Assembly (NCBI GenBank): GCA_015520535.1
Contig: WAPZ01000747.1
Location: 1-5,979, forward strand
DNA: 5,979 nucleotides
From: Candidatus Heimdallarchaeota archaeon
Lineage (GTDB): Archaea; Asgardarchaeota; Heimdallarchaeia; Hodarchaeales; S146-22
Direction of reading: 5' to 3'
Shown: in pieces, positions 1-4,379 of the stretch
How positions within the stretch are numbered: position 1 is the stretch's first letter
Layout of the letters: every line of letters begins with the position of its first letter
The notes under the pieces: model-generated
Told to the model about the DNA's origin: nothing
Database searches by the model: none
The model's input: the letters and a program-made list of their open reading frames with translations, nothing else
Translations under genes and position numbers: made by a program

Positions 1-310
1 ATGGTAAAGGATCAGTTGCATAATTAAGCTCAACAGCACTAGGTATGCCTTCTTCTAAAGACAAATGTTTAATGTTTTGCGTGTTTAATATGGTTTTAAA
101 CCTTTTACTAGGTGCTTTAATACTTAGTACATGAATATGGACATTAGCTAACGCCGCTTCATATTTTGTACTGAAAATTTCGGGATACGGTCCATATTCC
201 ACATAATACCGTCTTGCTACACTTCTTTTTACCTCTAATTCTGCGCATATGCGTGAATTTATTTCCACTTTTAGATCTAATACATGAAGGTTATTTTTTC
301 CCAAAAAACT
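1..310 (-). pseudogene. C-terminal part of the same gene in the -1 frame, running off the left edge
   Basis: On the minus strand a frame is open from 310 down to 1 (about 103 codons) with no stop, overlapping the end of the 277-615 frame. Moving from that frame into this one needs one extra A in the run of six A at 294-299, or a -1 ribosomal slip. The joined protein reads ...FWEKNNLHVLDLKVEINS... and continues with ICAELEVKRSVARRYYVEY. The order Asp (in VLDLKV), then about 13 residues later Glu-Val-Lys, resembles the D...ExK core of PD-(D/E)XK nucleases, and RRYYVEY resembles the R..YY segment of Rpn-family proteins. This is a pattern match by eye, not a domain assignment. The tract has no good independent start with a ribosome-binding site. 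It could be a mutated gene, a sequencing or assembly error, or programmed frameshifting. The true end lies outside the window. Confidence 0.45.
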
Positions 311-615
311 CTATCTGATGTCTGTTTTTCCATAAAAATTTCTGATGGTTGATACAACGCCACATTTTTATATCCCAAAAATTCTAACAACCTTGTATGC
401 TTTGCTTTGGCGAGTAAAAAATCTAATAAGTTTTCTGGCTTCCAAGACTTGTCTTTTCTTTCTGTTTTATTTGCCGTCATTTCAATCAAGTCTTTTATTT
501 CCTCCGGGCTTAGTCCACTCAAGCGCTCTTCGAGTGTGAGACCGGCAGTTCGCTCTTGTGGACTTAGCAGATATAAATTTTCCTTTAATATTTGTTTTAA
601 GTCAGATTGAGACAT
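277..615 (-). CDS. Unknown protein with SPEER-like repeats, N-terminal part of a probably frameshifted gene
   Basis: This frame gives 112 residues and then a TAG stop. Residues 17-43 hold three consecutive nine-residue repeats: LSPQERTAG, LTLEERLSG, LSPEEIKDL. Such 'LSPEERLxG' repeats are known from Rpn/PD-(D/E)XK nuclease-like and DUF4351-type proteins, usually near the C-terminus; here they are at the N-terminus. A Lys-rich stretch (50-59) follows, then a helical segment (LLDFLLAKAK, 63-72). The last five residues (ITFMY) look like out-of-frame read-through, because the -1 frame stays open from position 310 to the window edge and continues a plausible protein. The ATG at 613-615 has no clear Shine-Dalgarno site. 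An in-frame TGA lies just upstream (622-624), so the protein cannot extend further. A TATA-like CATATAT at about 669-675 could drive it. The gene is probably real in an intact form; function unknown. Confidence 0.55.
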   Translation of the reverse strand: MSQSDLKQILKENLYLLSPQERTAGLTLEERLSGLSPEEIKDLIEMTANKTERKDKSWKPENLLDFLLAKAKHTRLLEFLGYKNVALYQPSEIFMEKQTSDRVFWEKITFMY

Positions 616-625
616 GACGCGTCAT
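614..625. repeat. Perfect 12-bp palindrome ATGACGCGTCAT at the start of the left-edge gene
   Basis: ATGACGCGTCAT equals its own reverse complement and overlaps the start codon (613-615) of the minus-strand gene. A site here could be an operator that a dimeric regulator uses to block transcription or initiation. It also creates a second, out-of-frame ATG at 623-625 that opens a seven-codon frame across the start. A chance occurrence cannot be excluded. Confidence 0.4.
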
Positions 626-668
626 TTTTTTCTTTTTACTGGCTTTTTTCAAATTCATAGAATGGGTG

Positions 669-675
669 ATATATG
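669..675 (-). promoter_or_regulatory. Possible TATA box for the left-edge gene
   Basis: The minus strand reads CATATAT here. Archaeal transcription starts about 25 nt downstream of the TATA box. That would place the start near 645 and give a leader of about 30 nt before the ATG at 615. The region is AT-rich throughout, so such a match is weak evidence. Confidence 0.25.
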
Positions 676-769
676 TTTCAATTATGTAACGAGCCTTTAT
701 CATTTTTTAAAAAACTATCGCTCGACTTATATGTTAGTGAACAGAAAGTAGTTTGCCATATTTACTAAA

Positions 770-783
770 CGAAAAATTTTTCG
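770..783. repeat. Perfect 14-bp palindrome CGAAAAATTTTTCG
   Basis: The sequence is self-complementary over 14 bases, in the 208-bp gap between the left-edge gene and the small membrane-protein gene. A second, simpler palindrome of six T then six A lies at 703-714. Both are upstream of the left-edge gene and downstream of its neighbour. They could be regulator sites or simple consequences of A/T runs. Confidence 0.35.
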
Positions 784-795
784 CGTTATACCATT

Positions 796-812
796 AAAAA
801 AGAAGAAAAAAA
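796..812 (-). terminator. T-rich terminator after the small membrane-protein gene
   Basis: Read on the minus strand, the sequence starting 11 nt past the stop codon is seven T, CTTC, then six T. Archaeal RNA polymerase terminates at such T tracts without needing a hairpin, and no GC-rich hairpin is seen. Confidence 0.5.
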
Positions 813-823
813 GGTTGTTTTGA

Positions 824-1177
824 TTAAATAAATCTTCTTAGGCGATAAACCAAAAAAGCAACATACACGACCATTCCAAGCCACAACACCAGTGTTAAAA
901 GCACCAATAATGGAAGTTTAATGAAATAATTGTAGATAAATTGATCTAAGGAACTTAAGGCGGGACTACCAGTATCTTTTCCCGGTGCCGTGGGAAAAGG
1001 AAAAAACGACCCTGCGGGTGAACCATTCCATGTTAATTTCGTTCCCTCCGTGACAAATTCCGCTACTGTGTATGCAGCTTGAAAATAAAGGGTAACATAA
1101 AGTGTAATTAACAGTAATACGATAAAAGGGCCGATCAATTTCCAATCAATTAGCCGTTCTCTTTCAAAAGTCTCCAT
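824..1177 (-). CDS. Small protein with two membrane segments, function unknown
   Basis: The 117-residue product has a charged N-terminus (METFERERLIDWK), a membrane segment at about 14-36 and a polar Gly/Pro/Ser-rich loop at about 40-80 (including PAGSFFPFPTAPGKD). A second membrane segment lies at about 88-111, followed by a basic tail RLRRFI. By the positive-inside rule the basic tail, and so the N-terminus, face the cytoplasm and the loop faces outside. The start is well supported: AGGTGA at 1185-1190 lies 7 nt before the ATG. It is followed by a T-rich terminator and preceded by a 259-nt gap, so it is probably its own transcription unit. I recognise no family. The permease-like shape (two segments with a long outer loop between) is also seen in many unrelated small membrane proteins. 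Confidence 0.75.
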   Translation of the reverse strand: METFERERLIDWKLIGPFIVLLLITLYVTLYFQAAYTVAEFVTEGTKLTWNGSPAGSFFPFPTAPGKDTGSPALSSLDQFIYNYFIKLPLLVLLTLVLWLGMVVYVAFLVYRLRRFI

Positions 1178-1184
1178 ATTTTAT

Positions 1185-1190
1185 TCACCT
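1185..1190 (-). promoter_or_regulatory. Ribosome-binding site AGGTGA
   Basis: AGGTGA lies 7 nt before the ATG at 1175-1177. It matches the archaeal 16S tail complement (GGAGGTGATC) and fixes the start of the small membrane protein. Confidence 0.7.
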
Positions 1191-1218
1191 ACCATAGATG
1201 TCGGTTTTGCACCTCTCA

Positions 1219-1241
1219 CCATTATTTTTATGACATAATTA
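1219..1241 (-). promoter_or_regulatory. Possible promoter region of the small membrane-protein gene
   Basis: On the minus strand this stretch contains TTAATTATG and then CATAAAAATAATG, either of which could serve as a TATA box. Initiation about 25 nt downstream would give a short leader carrying the AGGTGA site. I cannot choose between them, and the match is weak. Confidence 0.25.
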
Positions 1242-1261
1242 AGCGTTGAGGTAGAGCACAC

Positions 1262-1313
1262 CACTGCATCATGTCTTTCAAGTTACCACAAATAAAAGGC
1301 TTTTAATGCAGTG
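1262..1313. repeat. Inverted repeat CACTGCAT / ATGCAGTG in the 1178-1436 gap
   Basis: CACTGCAT at 1262-1269 is the exact reverse complement of ATGCAGTG at 1306-1313. The 36-nt interval contains a further odd palindrome, AAAAGGCTTTT (1293-1303). The gap lies between the prenyltransferase gene and the small membrane-protein gene, both on the minus strand. An RNA crossing it could fold into a long stem-loop. No T tract follows it directly, so it does not look like a classical terminator. The rest of the gap shows no gene. Confidence 0.3.
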
Positions 1314-1340
1314 AAGAAGGCTATTTGAGGGAATTATTCC

Positions 1341-1358
1341 TAAAAAAGGGAAATAAAA
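1341..1358 (-). terminator. Possible T-rich terminator after the prenyltransferase gene
   Basis: On the minus strand this reads TTTTTATTTCCCTTTTTTA, about 80 nt past the prenyltransferase stop. It is the first T-rich tract met by polymerase after that gene and is similar in type to the tracts after the other genes. Confidence 0.35.
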
Positions 1359-1436
1359 ATGAAGAGACATATAGATTTGATTGCGGTTCATTCATTATTA
1401 TCTCCTGGCTGGTCTCCAAACAGCATATTCAAAGCA

Positions 1437-2492
1437 TCAAATGTTTAACAGATAGATGTTTGGGAAAAAGATTAATAGTAGAATGTTAAGAATCAATCCC
1501 AGAACAAAGAGGCTTCCTGCTAGTTGTGTGTGCCAAAACGCCCACCCCACATACCATAGTGGCCAAACGGGATAATTTTCTGGTTTTTCCGTCGGTTTTG
1601 GCTGTAAAAAGATTTTTCCCGCAATAATTAATCTATGGATGCCAACCAGTCCCACTAAAATGCCGATTCCAGTATACCGAAAAATAACAGCCAGTACGAT
1701 CAACGCGTAAAAAGAGCCCATCATTCCCAATGTCAAATAGGTGGCAGTTTTTTTTCCCAGCACCACAGGTAACGTATGGATCTTTTTTGCTGAATCAATG
1801 TCATATTTATCAACATGTTTCCCCATAAGCACGGTGGTAACCAATAACGCGTAGGGAAGACTTAATACCAATATTTTGACTGAAATTTCCCCAAGTAATA
1901 CAAAATAGGTTGCCCCAACCATTGCCGGTCCCCATACAATTAACACGCCCAATTCTCCCAAAGCAATATGTTTCAGTTGAACTGGCGGCGTGACATAAAA
2001 TATACTAATAAATAAGCCGATGACAGCAAAAATTATTACCATTGGAGACACAGTAACAGCAAAATATGTCGTTATCGCTAAAAAGAGCAAAATGGATCCG
2101 ATAATTAATAATTTCATCTGCTTTTCGGTAACCAATCCACTGATCAATGGATGTGGGGCATACTGGGCACGAATATATTCTTCATCATCCACTCCGCTTT
2201 TAAAATCGAAATAATCATTCAGCATATTGTTGGTAGCATGCGCTAACACCAACGCAAACGTCACCAAAAGCCAATTAAAAATAAATACGCCCCAATCAAT
2301 CGCCACATTATTTCGTATGACATGTTCTAATGCTAAAAGTCCACCAATCAGTGCTGAAATCAATGTCATCGGAAACACGCATGGTCTGACAAGCAAAAGA
2401 TATTTTCCCAACGTATCCAGCTGTTCTCCCTCTTTGATATTACATGTCGCTAATATATACTTCCATGAGCCTTTTTTCATTTGTGTTCCCAT
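1437..2492 (-). CDS. UbiA-family prenyltransferase, MenA-like (quinone side-chain attachment)
   Basis: This is an integral membrane enzyme that transfers a polyprenyl chain from its diphosphate to an aromatic acceptor. With the start used here it has 351 residues and about nine membrane segments (roughly 32-55, 67-89, 126-148, 150-167, 178-200, 205-224, 250-271, 275-295, 319-343). The first Mg-diphosphate motif is NDYFDFKSGVDD (92-103; D93, D96, D102). The second is VDKYDID (227-233), followed by K236, K237 and HTLPVVLG (239-246). FYVTPPVQLK and GELGVLIVWGP (179-189) match the MenA-type 'Y..PP..L....GE......GP' signature better than the archaeal lipid enzyme DGGGP synthase. The acceptor is probably dihydroxynaphthoate or a related quinone precursor, which is inference. 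An open GTG start at 2555 would add 21 residues, but the ATG at 2490-2492 has GGTG 6 nt before it and is preferred; ATG at 2480 is a further alternative. It lies 66 nt after the malic enzyme stop, in the same direction. Confidence 0.9.
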   Translation of the reverse strand: MGTQMKKGSWKYILATCNIKEGEQLDTLGKYLLLVRPCVFPMTLISALIGGLLALEHVIRNNVAIDWGVFIFNWLLVTFALVLAHATNNMLNDYFDFKSGVDDEEYIRAQYAPHPLISGLVTEKQMKLLIIGSILLFLAITTYFAVTVSPMVIIFAVIGLFISIFYVTPPVQLKHIALGELGVLIVWGPAMVGATYFVLLGEISVKILVLSLPYALLVTTVLMGKHVDKYDIDSAKKIHTLPVVLGKKTATYLTLGMMGSFYALIVLAVIFRYTGIGILVGLVGIHRLIIAGKIFLQPKPTEKPENYPVWPLWYVGWAFWHTQLAGSLFVLGLILNILLLIFFPNIYLLNI

Positions 2493-2498
2493 ATTGTT

Positions 2499-2502
2499 CA
2501 CC
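2499..2502 (-). promoter_or_regulatory. Ribosome-binding site GGTG that decides the prenyltransferase start
   Basis: GGTG precedes the ATG at 2490-2492 by 6 nt. The earlier in-frame GTG (2553-2555) and ATG (2520-2522) lack a comparable site. The GGTG overlaps the in-frame ATG at 2502-2504, which is therefore a less likely start. Confidence 0.5.
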
Positions 2503-2522
2503 ATGTAATTTGTTTGTAGCAT

Positions 2523-2548
2523 AAAAAGAGAAGAAAAAAGAATTTTTG
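2523..2548 (-). terminator. T-rich tract between malic enzyme and prenyltransferase genes
   Basis: On the minus strand, starting about 10 nt after the malic enzyme stop, the sequence is almost entirely T and C, with runs of six and five T. It resembles the terminator after the small membrane-protein gene. It may end part of the malic enzyme transcripts, with the rest reading into the prenyltransferase gene. Alternatively it is a pyrimidine-rich leader with no terminating role. Confidence 0.4.
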
Positions 2549-2558
2549 AGAACACGCT

Positions 2559-3917
2559 TTATTCCGGTGGCGGTGGTATTAGTCGCGCTTTCATTAGCGT
2601 TTCCGTTGACTGTCGCGCATTTAAGATCATTTTTTTGGCTCTTTCATATAATTCATCCCGTGTCGGCTTTAACCGCGCCACACCTTGTTTGATGGATTGT
2701 TCAGCTGCGGCTACAGCCTCTTCAATATAGACTTCCCATTGATCCATGGTTGGAATGATGTAATTCTCATGAATACCTTGGCGTTCGGCAAATTCTGCTA
2801 AGGCATTCCCCGCAGCAATACACATTTCATCCGTTACTGTTTTGGCTCGTACGTCAAGCACACCACGAAAGATGGCGGGAAAACCCAACGAATTATTAAT
2901 TTGATTGGGAAAATCCGAACGTCCCGTTGCAATCACACGTGCACCCGCTTCTTTGGCGTCCCATGGGAAAATTTCGGGAATTGGGTTTGCTGTGGCAAAA
3001 AGTATTGCGTCATCAGCCATTTGTCTAACCCAATCAGTTTTAATCGTATCTGGTCCCGGTTTCGACGCTGCAATCACCGCATCTGCTCCTTTAAACGCTA
3101 CTTCGGCACTTCCCGTTAACCCTTCTCCATTCGTTTTTACGGCTAAATCCCATTTCCATGGATTTTCGTCTTTCTTTGCCTCTAAATCTTTTCTACTCGG
3201 ATGCAAAATACCTTTACTGTCTATCAACACCAAATTTTTGGCGGGAAAACCAGCTTTCATTAAAATTATTGCCGCTCGTGTATTTGCCGCACCCGTACCA
3301 AATAATACAATCTTTGCATCTTCCTTATTCTTACCAACAACTTTTAGTGCATTAATTAACCCAGCATATATCACCGTTGCCGTCCCTTGCTGGTCATCAT
3401 GCCACACGGGGATATCCATAACTTCTCTCAATCTTTCCAATAAAAAGAAGCATTTTGGTGAGCTAAAGTCCTCTAAATTGATGCCACCAAATGATGGCTC
3501 CATCCATTTCACGGCTTGTACAATCTCTCCCAAATTTTTCGTGCCTAATACAATTGGAAAAGCGTCCACACCCCCTAAATACTTAAATAAGAGCGCCTTT
3601 CCTTCCATCACAGGTAATGCCGCTTCCGGTCCGATATCTCCCAACCCCAATACACGCGTCCCATCTGAGACCACCGCTACATAATTCCACCGATTGGTAT
3701 AATGAAAACTCAATTCGGGATTTTTGTGGATTTCTCGGCACGGTGCCGCAACACCGGGAGTATACCAAATCGAAAAGTCATGATAGTCTCGAATCACACA
3801 CTTCGGCATGACTTGCACTTTTCCCTCATAATAAGGGTGATATTTCAATGCCAACTCATTTGGCTTTTTTGCTTTTTCCAATAATTCCTCTTTTGTCAAC
3901 TTTTTTTCTTCTGTCAT
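2559..3917 (-). CDS. NAD(P)-dependent malic enzyme (oxaloacetate-decarboxylating)
   Basis: This soluble enzyme converts L-malate to pyruvate and CO2 while reducing NAD(P), connecting the citric acid cycle to pyruvate. The 452 residues fit the short prokaryotic form, without the phosphotransacetylase domain of long MaeB. The N-terminal malic domain has WYTPGVAAPC (51-60, catalytic Tyr 52), SDGTRVLGLGDIGPEAALPV (84-103) and EGKALLFKYLGGVDAFP (105-121, catalytic Lys 107). The metal-binding residues are in INLEDFSSPKCF (E149, D150) and HDDQQGTA (D174/D175). The Rossmann domain begins with the dinucleotide loop GTGAAN (207-212); D233 at the end of the second strand hints at NAD, but this is weak. 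ATANPIPE (308-315) and the conserved SDFPNQINNSLGFP stretch (334-347) complete the active site. The C-terminus carries an extra 20-30 residues ending PPPPE. The start has AGGAGATG upstream. It is the first well-supported gene of the minus-strand group and diverges from the RDD gene. Confidence 0.96.
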   Translation of the reverse strand: MTEEKKLTKEELLEKAKKPNELALKYHPYYEGKVQVMPKCVIRDYHDFSIWYTPGVAAPCREIHKNPELSFHYTNRWNYVAVVSDGTRVLGLGDIGPEAALPVMEGKALLFKYLGGVDAFPIVLGTKNLGEIVQAVKWMEPSFGGINLEDFSSPKCFFLLERLREVMDIPVWHDDQQGTATVIYAGLINALKVVGKNKEDAKIVLFGTGAANTRAAIILMKAGFPAKNLVLIDSKGILHPSRKDLEAKKDENPWKWDLAVKTNGEGLTGSAEVAFKGADAVIAASKPGPDTIKTDWVRQMADDAILFATANPIPEIFPWDAKEAGARVIATGRSDFPNQINNSLGFPAIFRGVLDVRAKTVTDEMCIAAGNALAEFAERQGIHENYIIPTMDQWEVYIEEAVAAAEQSIKQGVARLKPTRDELYERAKKMILNARQSTETLMKARLIPPPPE

Positions 3918-3922
3918 TTTTA

Positions 3923-3930
3923 CATCTCCT
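3923..3930 (-). promoter_or_regulatory. Ribosome-binding site AGGAGATG of the malic enzyme
   Basis: AGGAGATG lies upstream of the ATG at 3915-3917, with 8 nt between its GGAG core and the start. It supports this start over any internal Met. Confidence 0.7.
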
Positions 3931-3966
3931 TTTTTACCTATAATAAACTACACATCTTTACATTCT

Positions 3967-3980
3967 GGTATAATCTCTAC
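3967..3980 (-). promoter_or_regulatory. Possible archaeal promoter of the malic enzyme gene
   Basis: The minus strand reads GTAGAGATTATACC: a purine-rich BRE-like stretch followed by a TATA-like TTATACC. A start about 25 nt downstream (near 3945) leaves a leader of under 30 nt that contains the AGGAGATG site. A second AT-rich match, TTTATTATAGG (3937-3947), would give a leaderless RNA and fits less well with the ribosome-binding site. Confidence 0.35.
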
Positions 3981-4001
3981 TGAAAAGAGAAAACTACGCA
4001 A

Positions 4002-4190
4002 CTATTCCGCATACAATTGACTTTTTTCTTCATTATCAACAATTTGTTCTGGCATCATCAAAAAAATACCCCCAACCCCACACTCTATTCCGCATTCGTA
4101 AAAAATAGCGGCATTAACTACGGAAAGTATGAACATTATTCCCACAGAATAACTAAAAACATCATGATATCTTTTATTACTTGAATACAA
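4002..4190 (-). CDS. Doubtful 62-residue ORF with one possible membrane segment
   Basis: The frame starts with TTG (4188-4190), or with ATG at 4134-4136 for a 44-residue product. Residues 15-35 (SVGIMFILSVVNAAIFYECG and one more) could span the membrane. Two Cys follow closely (ECGIECG) and the tail is acidic (EQIVDNEEKSQLYAE). Neither start has a convincing ribosome-binding site: a loose GAGAG lies before the TTG and GTGGG before the ATG. It lies 84 nt upstream of the malic enzyme in the same direction. I recognise no family, and an ORF of this length can arise by chance in AT-rich intergenic DNA. Confidence 0.2.
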   Translation of the reverse strand: MYSSNKRYHDVFSYSVGIMFILSVVNAAIFYECGIECGVGGIFLMMPEQIVDNEEKSQLYAE

Positions 4191-4274
4191 TCTTCTCTCT
4201 TCGCCCAGAAAAAATAATCCTTTTCAGATTTAGCCGCTCTTTATTTTTTACACACAATCTTTATCCGCTTTATT

Positions 4275-4288
4275 AAAAGATATAAAAA
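4275..4288 (+). promoter_or_regulatory. Likely promoter of the RDD-domain gene
   Basis: AAAAGATATAAAAA has a purine-rich BRE-like part directly before TATAAAAA, the best TATA-like element in the 462-bp gap 3918-4379. Transcription would begin near 4310 and give a leader of about 65-70 nt. A weaker alternative, AAATAAATAG at about 4329-4338, would give a leader of about 20 nt. Apart from the doubtful ORF at 4002-4190 and the two promoters, I see nothing else in this gap. Confidence 0.4.
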
Positions 4289-4367
4289 CGCATTCCCATC
4301 CCTCAATTGGAAGTGAATAATGATCTCCAAAATAAATAGCTGTCGTTAGAAAAATAAAAAAATCACC

Positions 4368-4373
4368 GAGGTG
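4368..4373 (+). promoter_or_regulatory. Ribosome-binding site GAGGTG of the RDD-domain gene
   Basis: GAGGTG sits 6 nt before the ATG at 4380 and matches the archaeal anti-Shine-Dalgarno sequence. It fixes the start directly ahead of the hydrophobic N-terminus. Confidence 0.75.
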
Positions 4374-4379
4374 TAAAGA

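Noticed and set aside
590..658. Lys-rich leader frame (MNLKKASKKKK...) on the minus strand overlapping the left-edge gene start
   Set aside because: It has 18 codons, no ribosome-binding site, and lies upstream of the probable transcription start; it follows from A runs.
1181..1195. Mini-ORF ATG GTA GGT GAA TAA just before the small membrane-protein start
   Set aside because: It is formed by the ribosome-binding site itself and is most easily explained by chance.
1244..1300. tRNA-like stretch containing GAGGTAGAGCA and TTCAAG
   Set aside because: The spacing to a T arm is too short, and no matching acceptor or D stem could be formed.
1359..1448. 29-codon plus-strand ORF starting MKRHIDLIAV
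   Set aside because: It has no ribosome-binding site, overlaps the end of the prenyltransferase gene and has no recognisable features.
1416..1463. CCAAACA / TGTTTGG inverted repeat across the prenyltransferase stop codon
   Set aside because: Only seven pairs with a loop of over 30 nt and no adjacent T tract; within chance expectation.
2905..3684. 259-codon open frame on the plus strand opposite the malic enzyme gene
   Set aside because: It is a shadow: the minus-strand frame has all malic enzyme motifs across this stretch, and the plus frame has no recognisable domain or ribosome-binding site.
4364..4373. CACC-GA-GGTG self-complementary stretch covering the ribosome-binding site of the RDD gene
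   Set aside because: A two-base loop is too tight for a stable hairpin, so sequestration of the site is unlikely.
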